From positions 14,344,064 through 14,408,063 of the forward strand of contig OX637397.1 in assembly GCA_951799425.1 (NCBI GenBank): a DNA stretch of 64,000 nt, given 5' to 3'. The notes beneath the pieces are model-generated. The model did no database searches. It had not been told where the DNA came from and worked only from the letters and a program-made list of their open reading frames with translations. This document shows, in pieces, positions 42,912 through 53,849 of the stretch. A program made the position numbers and the translations under genes. Position 1 is the first letter of the stretch. The number at the start of each line of letters is the position of its first letter. This DNA is from Ilex aquifolium (Eukaryota > Streptophyta > Magnoliopsida > Aquifoliales > Aquifoliaceae).

Positions 42912-44671
42912 AGGAGTGGAGGAAGCCTGAGTTTGAAGGGCTCAGTCCCTTTGTCTTTCTTTTTCCCAGAGGACTTTTTCTTAGCTTTTTTCTTCTTATT
43001 CTCCCCAGGTTGCTTACTTGCCTCCCCATGGGTACGATCACAGTTGGTTGCAGCATAGTCCAAATCCACCACCAATTTACCTCCCTCAATTTCCAACCCC
43101 TCAAATATGTTTGAAGATGTAGTAGGTAAAGATAGCTGAGCTGGGATCTGCACTTCCACAGGTGAGATAAATGTCACCTGAGTTTCATCCTGTAGTCTAT
43201 GCATGGGCTGCCTGGATTTAGCAGCTTCAATTCCACTGCTACTGCAACATCCAGGATCTAATGGAGATTTCTCCTTTGACATAACTATCTCATTTTTTGG
43301 TTCCACCTCATTGGATATGATTTTCTTGCCATTGCCATCAGCAAGAGGTTGAGAATCCTTTTGGGTATGTTTGGGCTTCCAAGTGGTTTTTGTCACCATC
43401 TTAGGACATGAGAACTCATTATGGCCAAATATGTGACAACTTTGGCAAACTTTGGGCTTCCACTGATACTCTACTTGAATTTCCACCTTCTCATCTGTCC
43501 CATCAACATCCACCCTGAGATCAAAAGACTCAATAAGCCTGGTTGTGGCTTGAATTTCCACACACATTCTAGCAAAGCTTAGTCTTTTCTTCGCTGCAGT
43601 AAGTGTGTCTACATACAGTGGCTTGCCTATAGCACTAGAAATATAGATAAGCCCCTCTTCATTCCAAAATTGGAGGGGAACATTAAATAGCTTAATCCAC
43701 ACCGGGATAACAGAGTGATCTTCTTTGGCAAGGATTATATCGGGCTACCATCTCTTGAGGATTAAAGGCCTCCCCGCAAACAGCCAAGGCCCCCCTTCAA
43801 AAACAGCATTCCTAGTCTCTTCACTCATGAACTTGAAAAAATAAAATCCTTTATCATTCACTAGAACCTCTAACAAGCCCATTTTATCCCATACTTTGTG
43901 GGCAAGGAAATTAACAGAGGAGTATGGGAGTTTCTTCTCAATAAAATACCCAACTAGGCAATTTTGCCATTCAAGACTTCCTTTCATTCCTACCTCTTTC
44001 GGAGGTGATACCACAAGCCTCTCATTCTCTTTTAGGGGTTCAAAGTATTTGAGTTTCATCAATGGTAACATGCCTGCAATTTGGGTTCCCTTGAAGGTCT
44101 TTGAAGCTTCTCCTTCCAGTCCAGATTTTAAAACCTGACTCCAAGATGGGGTTGGAAAGTTGGGTTTCTGCGTCTGGCAGTCAATACCGTGCTGCATCGA
44201 GCTATGTTCTGGCTGTGTCTCAACCCTTGAATTAGATTTACTTTGCTGATTTTTTGACAGCTCAAGTGCATTGGGGATAACAACTTGTTGGGAAACTTGA
44301 GTTGCATCCACAGAGCCATGAGCTTTACTCGCCACACTATCTGGCTTGCTGGAAGATTCATTAGGCACCACTTCTGCAGTGAAGGCTTGAACTCGTTCCT
44401 CTTCATGCTCAGTCATGAGCTGTGTATTTTTTGCTTTCTCGTTCGCAACGGTGATGAGCTCTTGAATATTCAAAAGAGATCCGGAATTTGTATTTGATAA
44501 AGGATTTATGGCTGGTTTGATGGTGGATTTTGATTGTACGATGGTTTCAGAAGTGGGTGCGAAGGATTTGTAGTAGAGCTTGTGGTGGAAAGAGAGTAGA
44601 GCGTAATAAATGGAGAAAGGTAAACTGTATTGATGGTGGGAATCAACAGATGCAGTGAATTGAATGAGCAA
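42908..44671 (-). pseudogene. LINE 1 ORF1: RNA-binding gag-like protein, one stop
   Basis: Two parts in the same frame (44671-43745 and 43702-42908) are separated by a single in-frame TAG at 43745-43747. The first part ends with the DUF4283-type domain (CLVGYFIEKKLPYSSVNFLA, FYFFKF, VFEGGPWLFAGRPLILKRW); the second continues it (IPVWIKLFNVPLQFW, AIGKPLYVD) and has a zinc knuckle, CQSCHIFGHNEFSC (C-x2-C-x4-H-x4-C), then a charged Lys-rich tail. Such ORF1 proteins bind LINE RNA. The true start is uncertain, since another frame (44748-44506) is also open. The stop codon overlaps the ORF2 start as ATGA. Confidence 0.85.
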
Positions 44672-44850
44672 GGGAAAGAAACAGGGGGTTGGTGGGTAGA
44701 CCTAGGAGCGGTGAACCAAGGGCAAAAAATTGGGGATCTGGGAGGCAAATATGGTCAGATTAGAGCAGATGTGGGTAAGAGGAGAATGAGAAGGAGCTTT
44801 GGTAAAGGTATTGGTTGGAATGATGAAGAGTTCAACCTAAAATGAACTCG

Positions 44851-45225
44851 TTATGATTGCAATGGATGGGCATATAATCATAAGATTGTGAATTAGAACT
44901 TGAGATTAGTCACATGGAGAAAATTCACTTGTGTACTAGTCATTGGCCCGAGACTCTTGACACTAGGAAAAATGATAACAATATAATCGCGGAGTTAAGG
45001 GAACACCGATGTGATGCCAACTTAAGGGTCTCCAATACTTGAGACAAATTCTGTGAGCAATAGGGCCAAAACTTAATGTTGCCTTCGGAGGATTCAGAGC
45101 TTTTGGAAGAACCTCAAGTTAAATTCCTTCGAGAACTGTTTTCTTTAAAACTTCTCATCGATTGTTTCTCTTATTTTCATTATTTTTTAGGCTACTAGCT
45201 ATTAGCTAGGCTTTTATGGTCCATA
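44851..45225. other. Spacer with an inverted relative of 29345-29455
   Basis: 44862-44950 read inverted (GTACACAAGTGAATTTT, TCTAATTCACAATCTTATGA) matches 29352-29440. This marks a dispersed repeat of unknown class. No coding. Confidence 0.5.
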
Positions 45226-45233
45226 GCTATAGC

Positions 45234-45481
45234 TAGGGGTGTCTAACGTGTCGGGTTAAACGGTTACGTGTCGGGTTAAACGGGTAACGGGTGAAAAACA
45301 TGTAAATTCATACACGACCCGTTTAATAAACGGGTGAAAAACCTCAACACGAACATGAACTGTTTAATAAACGGGTAACACGACACAACTCGTTTAACCC
45401 GTTTAGTTTTAATTTATTATTAGTTTATTTGTTTTTGTGACTGTCACTAAATTTAAAAAAAAAATTGTGGCTATCACTAAA

Positions 45482-45542
<61 letters not shown>

Positions 45543-45796
45543 GGTTGTCAATAAAAAAAAAATTCTGCCTTATTTTTTAAAATATTTATTAATTTATTAT
45601 TATATTAATTTTATCTAAACGGGTAAACGGGTATTAAACGGGGTAACAAGACTCACCCGAACACAATCCGTTTATTAAACGTGTCTGACGGGTCAATTCG
45701 TTTACCACTCGAACCCGTTAAGGTCTTACCCAAATCCATTTAATTCGTGTCAATTCGTGTCGGTTAATCGTGTCGTGTCGAACTTTGACAGACCTA
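45234..45796. mobile_element. hAT-type MITE with perfect 8-base duplication
   Basis: The ends TAGGGGTGTC and, inverted, TAGGTCTGTC are flanked by GCTATAGC on both sides (45226-45233 and 45797-45804). The interior is filled with AAACGGGT, TTTAATAAACGGG and TCGTGTCG words in both orientations plus a (TA)n tract. 563 bases, no coding. The 8-base duplication and end sequence fit the hAT superfamily. Confidence 0.85.
45486..45539. repeat. (TA)n microsatellite
   Basis: About 27 TA units inside the hAT-type MITE. Confidence 0.95.
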
Positions 45797-45804
45797 GCTA
45801 TAGC

Positions 45805-46779
45805 CACTCCATACTATGTAAGTAGCCTTATGTGAATATGTGATGGATGACTTTCTTTAGCCTTTTTGTTTTATGCCTTCAGCTACTTTATAACAATCAT
45901 GATTACTTTAGTCTTTGTGCATTTCTCCAGCATTAGAACAACTCAGTGTCTTGTGCTTGGTCTACTAATGCTCCATCATGAATGTCCCTGAACTGCTATA
46001 AGTTTTGTCATATTAGAGAACTTCTAGTAATTCAGGTGCTTGGTCCCTTTATTTTGTGATTATTTGTCTGTTTTTGATAACAGATATGGACTTTTACATG
46101 TATATTTACAAAGATTAATGAATCATTTACTTTCCCAAAAAAAAAAACATTTTTTTTCCTAGATAACTCGGAAAGAGTTAGGTTAACTTAAACCATCTAG
46201 TGAATGAGATCATTGAAGAGGTGTTGTTGAAAGCAATTAGGTTGGTTACTGAAGTCAGTCTTGCATGTAGTACATTTTCATCTACTTTAAGACACTGATT
46301 ATGCATCAGACTCACAACTAAATTGCTTCTAATGTACTTACACTCTATTATATTCTATCAAATTCAGATGTTAGTATATACAATATAATACTTAGACTGT
46401 TATTGTTGTGAACATTTTAATATGTACAAGTTTTTTCAAACAAAAATCGAAAATGAGTGTTTGGAGCCTTTTATTTAACAGATGATTTTCAAAAAGAATC
46501 ACTTGTTCTAGGATGATTCAATTCTTTTGTCACATGACATACTTATACTAGATACTCAAGATAGACCTCAGAAAACTTAGGTATACCGAATAAAACGGTC
46601 ACATTTTTAGATCACGACCTCATCAACTCAGTTTGATCGTCATTCCATAACATGTCACTTTATGTTCCATTGTTGATTACAATACACCAAAATAGAAAGC
46701 GGGTGCATCAGGTGATATTGTCAGGTGATTCCTATACCCAATAAGAAAATGCCACAAAACTTGCTTATTAGATGCACAT
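45805..46779. other. Spacer without recognised features
   Basis: AT-rich, no ORF of note on either strand, an A-run near 46137. Nothing else seen. Confidence 0.4.
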
Positions 46780-46892
46780 GTTGATTGGTAGTACAAGCAA
46801 ATAACTCATAAAGATTTACATGAGTAGGCAGCATGTGCCAGCATACAAAAACAAAAAGAAACCCACGTCCTATCTTGCCCTAGGATTCCAAG

Positions 46893-46921
46893 GGAAGTAT
46901 AGGCCTTGAACCAATACTTCC
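46893..46921 (-). repeat. LINE 2 3' UTR hairpin
   Basis: GGAAGTAT and ATACTTCC form an 8-bp stem, extended after one mismatch by GG/CC, around a CCTTGAA loop. It is related to the hairpins at 19833-19862, 24716-24746, 38732-38756 and 63487-63516. Confidence 0.65.
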
Positions 46922-46946
46922 CCCAAAATTCCAAGAGCTTAGAGAA

Positions 46947-46951
46947 GGAGG
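46947..46951. repeat. Copia target-site duplication GGAGG (left)
   Basis: Matches 51688-51692 directly after the 3' LTR. Confidence 0.85.
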
Positions 46952-47200
46952 TGTTAAGCAACCTATATCAGTACCTATATCAATTCCCGTGGATTATGTT
47001 CTATAATATAGGAATGTAAGTGATCATGATAAATGTATAGCTGATTCGTATTTATCTCTTGATAAGTGTATAGTTGTTTTGTAGTTATCCCTTATGTTGT
47101 TTATTTGATTTGTACTTCTAACCTTTGATGCATCTATAAAACAAGGAATACATGCTCAGGCTTTGAATATTGGCCTAGCCCTTCTCCTAATATTCTTTCA
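46952..47200 (+). repeat. Copia 5' LTR
   Basis: 249 bases, TG...CA. It is 12 bases longer than the 3' LTR because CTATATCAGTAC-like sequence is repeated near its start. Contains ATCTATAAAACAAGG as a likely TATA region. Confidence 0.9.
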
Positions 47201-47212
47201 TGGTATCAGAGC
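47201..47212 (+). promoter_or_regulatory. Copia primer binding site, initiator tRNA-Met
   Basis: TGGTATCAGAGC directly after the LTR, the standard copia primer site. Confidence 0.9.
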
Positions 47213-47244
47213 TTAATTGGCTCAAGCCCGATCCTGTCAGACAT

Positions 47245-47891
47245 TATGTCGTCTTCCGTTGTTGCCTTTGTTCCCCCTAAACAATCTCATACAGTTTGTT
47301 TCGGTGAAGCTTGAGGGACCTACATCCTATCTGAATTAGTCATCTCAAGTTGAAGGTGCTCTCAGCATTCAAGATCTTCTGAGTTTCGTGGATGGTACAA
47401 AATCGTGCCCAAAAGAATTATTACCTGTTGTTCAAGGTAAAGAAACCAATGAAACTAATCCTGATTTTACCCTATGGAGTCGTAAAAACCAGTTTGTTCT
47501 GGTTTGGATGAAGTCTACTATCTTAGAGATGGTTCTTTCTATGGTCTATGGTTTGAAGACTGCTCGACAAGCATGGCTTGCACTAGCAAACCGCTTTGCT
47601 AGTTCTCTAACCTCTAATGTCCATCAATTAAAGCGACAGTTGCAGGGTTTGCATCAAGGAGGCAAGAGTTGTTCTAATTTCATTGAGAATGCGAAGAATC
47701 TTGCGGATCAACTGGTAGCAGTAGACAAGCCAATTAATGAAGAAGATTTGATCGCACACATCCTTGGTGGACTCAATGCTACTTACACTCCTTTCATCTC
47801 CAACTGTTACTTTGAACAACGTGAGAAATCTTTATCTTTGACTGATTTTCAATCTGAATTGTTTGCTTTTGAGACACTTTTGGAAAATTAG
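47245..47891 (+). pseudogene. Copia gag
   Basis: The open part (47388-47891, 167 residues) contains the copia gag core: FTLWSRKNQFVLVWMKSTI, TARQAWLALANRFAS, LKRQLQGLHQGG, AHILGGLNATYTPF and LTDFQSELFAFE. Upstream in the same frame are VKLEGPTSYLN and IQDLLSFVDG, interrupted by a TAG near 47335. An ATG at 47245 would be the natural start but lies in a different frame from the core. A worn zinc knuckle, C-x2-C-x4-Y-x4-C, follows at about 48115-48160 with its His changed to Tyr. The protein would form the particle. Confidence 0.75.
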
Positions 47892-48239
47892 TAGCTAAAC
47901 GTGAAAACTGATCCCAATAATTTCGCTATGATTGTGAACGAATTTGGAGGACAGAATTTAAAGAAGAACAACAAAAGCTGGCAACAACAACGTCCCAATC
48001 CTGCTCTGACTCTGGCTCAAAAACCTGTTTAATCTAATGTCAATGTCACTTCTAACAACACTGGATGTGTACCTGCTTGGGCAAGTGATCCAGAATTCGA
48101 TCCATATGCATGTCAAATATGCAACAAGAAGAATTACATGGCATTGGATTGTTTCCACTGCTATGAGTACAACTACCAAGGTCGACATCCACCTTAACAA
48201 TTGGTAGCTATGGTTGCACATTCCAATTCTCTTCATTGT

Positions 48240-48767
48240 GACAACACTTGGTATGTTGACAGCGGTGCAAATCAGCGTGTTACTGCCGACATAGCCAACC
48301 TTCACCTGACTGAGCCATACCAAGGAGGTGACAAAGTAGCTGTGGGTAAAGGTAATAATTTATAGATGAAACATATTGGTAAACTCACATTGCATGCACC
48401 TAGGTCAACTCTTCACATAATACGTGTCCACAAGCCTCATAATCTTTTGTCTATTAATCAGTTATGTGTTGACCACGATTGATATTTTGTACTTACTAGT
48501 TCTAATTTCTTTGTCAAGGACAACCTCACGGGACGAACGTTGCTAACAAACCAGAGTAAATGTGGGTTTTACCCTATTCAAGTTGATTGGCAGACTATCA
48601 ACAGGTTTCGCTCAAGCGTTACTCTTGTAGGTGTACACACTACTCTTGATGTGTGGCACACAAAATTGGGTCATCCCTCCTCGCAAGTCACCAAAAGTGT
48701 AGTCAAGTCTTTTGATTTGCCAGTTTCAGGGTCTTGTAATCTTGAACCTGTTTGTCAATCTTGTTAA
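48240..48767 (+). pseudogene. Copia protease and integrase zinc region
   Basis: WYVDSGANQRVTAD at about 48250-48292 is the copia protease active site (DSG). HKPHNLLSINQLC (about 48430-48470) is the usual segment between protease and integrase. DVWHTKLGHPSSQ and VCQSC (48648-48767) form the zinc-binding entry to integrase. Stops occur at about 48363, 48482 and 48765. Confidence 0.75.
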
Positions 48768-48789
48768 TGGGAAAAGTCAAACAATTATA

Positions 48790-49560
48790 GTTTGGTGAAT
48801 CCTCTCATGTTACTTTATCTCTTTTAAAACTTACTCATTCGGATGTTTGGGTTTCACCTGTAATATCTTTTGAAGGTCATCGTTATTATGTTCTTTTTAT
48901 CGATGACTACTCTCGATTTACGTGGTTATACCCTATTAGAAATAAATCTGACATTTTCTCATGTTTTGTGAAATTTAAATCCTTGGTTGAGAATCGTTTT
49001 TCTACAACAATCAAACAACTTCAATGTGATAATGGTGGTGAGTATCTTTCCCATCAATTCCAAGACTTTCTTCATAAATATGGTATACATCAACGCCTTT
49101 CATGTCCATATACCTCTCAGCAAAATGGTTTAGTTGAGAGGAAACATCGACATATCATGGAAGTTGCGCTCTCTTTATTAGCTCAATCACATTTACTTAC
49201 AAAGTTTTGGGTCGATGCCTTTATGAATGTAATTTATCTTATAAATTGCACTTCCACACCCCTTTTATATCACATATCTCCTTATCTTAAATTGTTTGCT
49301 CAAACACCAGATTATTCTTTCTTAAGAACGTTTGGTTGTGTTTGTTATCCGTTGCTGAGACCCTACACAATGCATAAATTAGCTTTCCGTAGCAATATAT
49401 TCCTTGGTTATTCTTCGCAGCATCATGGGTATCTTTGCTTTGATCCCGTGTCTCAAAAGACATACATCTCTCCAAATATAGCATTCGATGAAAACACTTT
49501 TTCAACTAGGGTTTGGCTCTCCTTTAGTTCTCTTGTGGCCTCGAATGTTCCCACAACAAG
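48790..49560 (+). pseudogene. Copia integrase core
   Basis: A frameshifted IDDYSRFTWLYP stretch (about 48900-48940) carries the first catalytic Asp; QLQCDNGGEYLS (about 49018-49053) the second; SQQNGLVERKHRHIMEVAL (about 49118-49175) the Glu. The longer open part (48968-49795) ends in LFAQTPDYSFLRTFGCVCYP and FLGYSSQHHGYLCFDP, the usual copia end of integrase. Frame changes separate it from the pre-integrase region. The tail after about 49560 is out of frame. Confidence 0.8.
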
Positions 49561-49869
49561 TATGTCTTTTGATCTAATCCCTTTTACTCTCAACTACATC
49601 CCAAGACTTTACCTGATCCTCCTCCGGAAAGTCAACCATTATCTCCAATACAGTCCTCACCGAGCCTTTCCACTATCATACAGTCCTTACCAAGTCCTAC
49701 TTTGTTACCATCACTGGAGACAGACCACCCTTTACCGAGTACCACTACATCTCCATCTCGTCAGATATCTAATCCTCCCCTACATCATATGGTAACTCGA
49801 TCAAGAACTGATTCTGTTCGTCCCAAATAGTTTCCAAATTTTTAGCTATTTTATGCTTCTAATCATCCC

Positions 49870-50554
49870 ATGCATGCATATACCAGTATGCTTAATCTTG
49901 TTGAACCAACCAGTTTCTCTCAAGCTGTTTTATCACAGGAATGGCAGCAGGCTATGCAGCATGAATTCGATGCGCTTGTTGCAAATGATACATGGGATCT
50001 TATACCACGGTTTGTTGATCATAATATTATTAGAACTAAGTGGGTTTATAAAATCAAATAGAAGGCGGATGGCGGATGGCAACATCAATCGTTACAAGGC
50101 GAGACTGGTGGCTATGGGGTTCCAACAAGTGGATGGTGTTGATTTTACCGAGACATTTAGTCCTGTGATAAAGCCTGCTATGGTGCGATTTGTGTTAGCT
50201 CTTTCTGAATTTTTTGGTTAGCCAATTTTGCAGTATAACGTTTCCAATGCTTTCTTACATGGAAAGCTTGAAGAGGAGGGGTTAATTGAGCAACCTTGTG
50301 ATTTTATTGATCCTAAGTTCCATGAGTATGTTTGCCACCTTAACAAAGCCCTATATGGTCTTAAACAAGTACCTAGGGCATGGTTTCTTCGACTGTCAAC
50401 CAATTTGCTTGATCTTGGATTTACAGGATCACCTGTTGGCAGTTCACTATTTACCTTTCTTCATGGCGAAGTTCATGTCTTTGTGCTCATATATGTTGAT
50501 GATTTGCTCATTTCTGGGTCATGCTCCAACTTTATACAAATTCTTATTACATAG
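49870..50554 (+). pseudogene. Copia reverse transcriptase
   Basis: Reads EWQQAMQHEFDALVANDTW and IRTKWVYKIK (49870-50061), then, after a stop and a 7-base tandem duplication (GGCGGAT words near 50066) that shifts the frame, RYKARLVAMGFQQVDGVDF and ETFSPVIKPAMVRF. A TAG at 50219-50221 is followed by VSNAFLHGKLEEEG, ALYGLKQVPRAWF and the active site YVDDLLISG near 50490-50515. The catalytic Asp pair is intact. Broken in at least three places. Confidence 0.8.
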
Positions 50555-50572
50555 CTTAAACAGGAGTTTGCA

Positions 50573-51391
50573 TTGAAGGCTCTCGGTGACCTTGGGTATT
50601 TCTTGGGGATTGACGCCTCGAGGGACGCTCATGGACTTCACTTACGACAAAGCAAATATATTCTTGATGTTCTTCATCGTTCAAGGATGGTCGGTGCAAA
50701 ACATTACCCTACTCTCTACATTTCAGGTGGGAAGCTCTCTGCCGCAAACGATGAACCTGTGGAGGATGCCACAACTTACAGCCAACTTGTCGGGGCACTT
50801 CAGTATTGCACTTTAACATGCCCAAAAATTTCCTATTCCATAAACCAGCTATGCCAGCATCTCCATTCACCTACTGCTATTCATTGGAGGTCCACAAAGC
50901 GTGTTCTACGTTATCTTAAAGGAACAGTTGATACTGGTTTATATTTTAGCAAAGGCACACTCAGTCTTCATGCCTACTATGACTCCGACTGGGCGAGGGA
51001 TCCCAACGATAGGCTTTTAACTACTGGTTATGGAGTTTTCTTAGGACCTTGTCTAATATCATGGTGTGAAAAGAAACAAAGTGTTGTATCTCGGTTAAGC
51101 ACGGAGGCTAAATACCGAGCCTTGGCTATGGTGGTTGCCGAGTTATATTGGATACGCATGTTGCTTAAGGATCTTCATGTACCTCTTATTTTCCCTCCTA
51201 CAGTTTGGTGTGATAATCAGAGTTCAATTGCACTAACTGCGAACCCAATTTATTATGCTCGCACTAAACATATAGAGGTTGACTTCCATTTTATTCAAGA
51301 AAATGTGATTAATGGAGATGTGTGCATTCATTATGTTTCTATCGTAGATCAAGTTGCAGATATCTTTACGAAGGGCTTGACCTCCTCTTGA
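50573..51391 (+). CDS. Copia reverse transcriptase end plus RNase H
   Basis: 272 residues open. The first third (LGYFLGIDASRDAHGLHL, YSQLVGALQY, RSTKRVLRYLKGT) is the C-terminal part of copia reverse transcriptase. The rest is RNase H: AYYDSDWA with the first Asp (residue about 141), STEAKYRALA with the Glu, WCDNQSSIALTANP with the second Asp, ARTKHIEVDFHFI and IFTKGL near the end. It is the longest intact part of this copia element. In a working element it would be part of the polyprotein and has no start of its own. Confidence 0.8.
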   Translation: MKALGDLGYFLGIDASRDAHGLHLRQSKYILDVLHRSRMVGAKHYPTLYISGGKLSAANDEPVEDATTYSQLVGALQYCTLTCPKISYSINQLCQHLHSPTAIHWRSTKRVLRYLKGTVDTGLYFSKGTLSLHAYYDSDWARDPNDRLLTTGYGVFLGPCLISWCEKKQSVVSRLSTEAKYRALAMVVAELYWIRMLLKDLHVPLIFPPTVWCDNQSSIALTANPIYYARTKHIEVDFHFIQENVINGDVCIHYVSIVDQVADIFTKGLTSS

Positions 51392-51441
51392 TTTCTATTA
51401 TTGAAAGACAAACTCATGGTTTGTGACCTCCCAATTCGTTT

Positions 51442-51450
51442 GCGGGGGGC
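51442..51450 (+). promoter_or_regulatory. Copia polypurine tract
   Basis: GCGGGGGGC directly before the TG of the 3' LTR. Confidence 0.7.
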
Positions 51451-51687
51451 TGTTAAGTAACCTATAGCAATTCCTGCGAATTCTGTTCTATAATATAGGA
51501 ATGCCAGTGATCATGATAAATGTATTGTTGATTCGTAGTTATCTCTTGATAAGTGTATAGTTGTTTTGTAGTTATCCCTTAGGTTGTTTATTTGATTTGT
51601 ACTTCTGACCTTTGATGTATCTATAAAACAAGGAATACATGCTCAGGCTTTGCATATTGGCCTAGCCCTTCTCCTAATATTCTTTTA
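51451..51687 (+). repeat. Copia 3' LTR
   Basis: 237 bases, aligns with the 5' LTR with about a dozen substitutions and the 12-base length difference. The terminal CA is mutated to TA. Followed by GGAGG. Confidence 0.9.
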
Positions 51688-51725
51688 GGAGGGAGGGATA
51701 GACAAGGATGTCAAAAACATGTCTA

Positions 51726-53240
51726 CTAAATGCATGAGGTTGGAAGGTGCCAGTTGAGCACAAGTTGTCTGTTTTGGGTGGAGTTTTTGATCTTCAAAAC
51801 AAAAGAGCCTCTTATAGTGGTTTGGATTCTATAGAAAGTAACTCTTTCATATGCAAGTTCATTCCAAAAAATCCTATTATTCTTTTCCCTCCATATGCAG
51901 TAGAAAGCTACAGCAAGGCAGAGTTTGAGGATACCCTTCCTAAAGGATTTTCCTTTCCAGTTAGAGCTCATTCATTCCACCATGTCATTCCATGGTGTAG
52001 AGATCCCTTGGTGGTTACACAAAATCAACAATCATTGCCATATGGCTTGTGAGAACGGGCGTGCAAAAAAGAATTGATTGTGAGACTCTGGTGACTGCTT
52101 GCACAAAATGCAATCCAGGTTCACAAGTGGGACAAATATACCAATTATGTCCTTTGTACTGAATCTATTTCTAATTGCAAGCCACAAGATAACACTCATC
52201 CTAGGGATATTCATATAGTGCCAAACCAATTTGTGCCACTGGACATCGAGGGATTGCTTCCTAATATTGTCCCAAGTTGAACTAGTAGAAAACATCCCAT
52301 TAGTAGAGGGAAGCCATTTGACAGAGTCTCCCCTTGAGGAGTTGGGAGGGTAGTTAGGCATAGAATTTAAAATTTCAAGGCTATCCCTTCCTCTCCCTTG
52401 AAACCAATGCAATATGTTGTTAGCAATAATCTGGCTAACTCTAGCATTTGAAGGCAATCTGGAATTGTTGATGACATTCAAAACCCCCGAGAGGATAAGA
52501 GGTCCCCTAGGATGCCAGTTCTCATGCCATACGTGTGTGTTACGCCCATTCCCAATGATGTGAAGCATATGTGGCCTCAAAAAATCCCTCAACTTAAGAA
52601 GATGTGTCCAGTTCGAAGAGTAAGTTTGTGAGGGTTTAGCCATTCATAAGCTTTTGCCCCTTAAATGGTAAGAGTAGATCCATTTGCACCATAAATTCTA
52701 TTTATAAAGAAACAAGTTGCATAAGTGCTTAAGCATCAGAGCAGAGTTATAATCCTTAGGTCTTTTGAACCCTACCCCCCCTAGTTCTTTGTTTTACATA
52801 TCTGCTCGATTCTCTCAAGGACCTGTTGGGGGAGCTTTGGTATTAGAGGCCGAGTAAATTTGTATGCCAGTAAGGACTGAGGTGATCAGTAGCATCCTCC
52901 TAGCATAAGAGAGGCTCTTATTGGTCTAGCTTTTGATTCTTGACTCAATTTTCTCAATCAAAACTGAACAATGGTAGTCTCTAAGAATCTCCTGAGTGAT
53001 CAGTATATTGTCCCCAATTCTCCTTCCAGGAATGAAGGCAAATTGATTTCTGGAGCTGATGTACTTTTGACCCTGTTAGCAATGATCTTAGAGATAACTT
53101 TAAGATAACATTGCAGCGTGAGATTGGTCTAAATTTGGCCATTGCAGAGGGATTAGAGACTTTAGGAACAAGAGCAATAGCAGTGGCATGGAGTTCTCGG
53201 TGACACAATTTTTTTGTGACAAAACTTGTCAAAACACCAT
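51726..53240 (-). pseudogene. LINE 2 ORF2 remnant
   Basis: Minus-strand order: a reverse transcriptase start (53232-52981) with LHATAIALVPKVSNPSAM and KFRPISRCN, then directly IKSWTNKSLSYARRMLLITS (about 52900), which belongs after the polymerase core, so several hundred bases with the active site are deleted. Then 52643-52032 with NWTHLLKLRDFLRPHML, HVWHENWHPRGPLI, PRMSVILWLAIRNRFSTKD and CILCKQSPESHNQF, the zinc-binding region with its first His changed; and a tail at 51971-51726 (YCIWREKNNR). Related to LINE 1 along its whole length. Confidence 0.8.
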
Positions 53241-53849
53241 TCTTTTTAACTGAAATTAAAGAGTGATTTGAGCATTAATATGGTGATTAAATTCACCTTT
53301 TTGGAATAAGGTACAAAGAATAAATAATATATATCAAATAGACACAATAGATATAAGGTTAAACTGTCGGATCAAAATACATTCTATCATGTGTACTACT
53401 GACTATGTTAGAGAACTCACCGCAATTCACTAAAAAAGTGTTATGAAACTTAATTAATTGAGGTCATACACGTCGCCAAGTTAAAAAAAAAGGCGCATAA
53501 ATATCATCTGCAACCCTTCTAGGTAATAATAAATACAACGACATTCTGGGTTTTACTTTTTTGAAATAATATCAACACATCCTATGAGCAGTGCTAATGG
53601 AAGTCATTAAATCATAACCCCTTTCATTTTTTTTTTTGAAAGTACTTTTTAAGTGACATTTTTTTTTATACTGTTCCCACTTTTTTCATGTTTAGAATAC
53701 TCCCTTCTTCCAAGTTCAGTTATGCATAGTAGTATATAAGCGCATTTATACACGTTTTATTTTCGTACTGTGACATATATAAGTAAGTTTTACTCAATAG
53801 TAATGAAATATATTTATTTTTCTGAAGATATTTAAAAAACAAAAAGAGT
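53241..53849. other. AT-rich spacer
   Basis: No repeat of known class and no coding seen. Confidence 0.4.

Larger units (their letters stand above)
38587..44850 (-). mobile_element. LINE 1: near full-length L1-type LINE without RNase H
   Basis: About 6.3 kb on the minus strand: a 5' leader, ORF1 (44671-42908), ORF2 (42911-39257) and a 3' UTR ending in TTACCTTCCG near 38587. The same end word precedes the poly(A) of LINE 3 at 63720, which places this end well. No poly(A) remains here. ORF2 ends with the zinc-binding domain and has no RNase H, unlike the element at 30161. Few lesions are present, so it is the best preserved autonomous-type element in the window. No target duplication was found. 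Confidence 0.85.
46952..51687 (+). mobile_element. Copia LTR retrotransposon, complete in structure, mutated
   Basis: 5' LTR 46952-47200, 3' LTR 51451-51687, GGAGG duplication, tRNA-Met primer site at 47201 and polypurine tract before the 3' LTR. The order gag, zinc knuckle, protease, integrase, reverse transcriptase, RNase H is that of Ty1/copia. The RNase H reading ARTKHIEVDFHFI suggests the Ale-like group, by pattern only. Coding is broken by several stops and frameshifts. It inserted into the 3' UTR of LINE 2. Confidence 0.9.
46780..53240 (-). mobile_element. LINE 2: internally deleted LINE, split by copia
   Basis: The 3' UTR lies at about 46780-46951 and continues at 51688-51725 beyond the copia element. 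The coding part (51726-53240) has a C-terminal zinc-binding region, a central linker and a reverse transcriptase start. The core of the reverse transcriptase, with the FADD site, is deleted. It is a relative of LINE 1 (similar motifs and 3' UTR hairpin) but clearly older. Confidence 0.75.
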
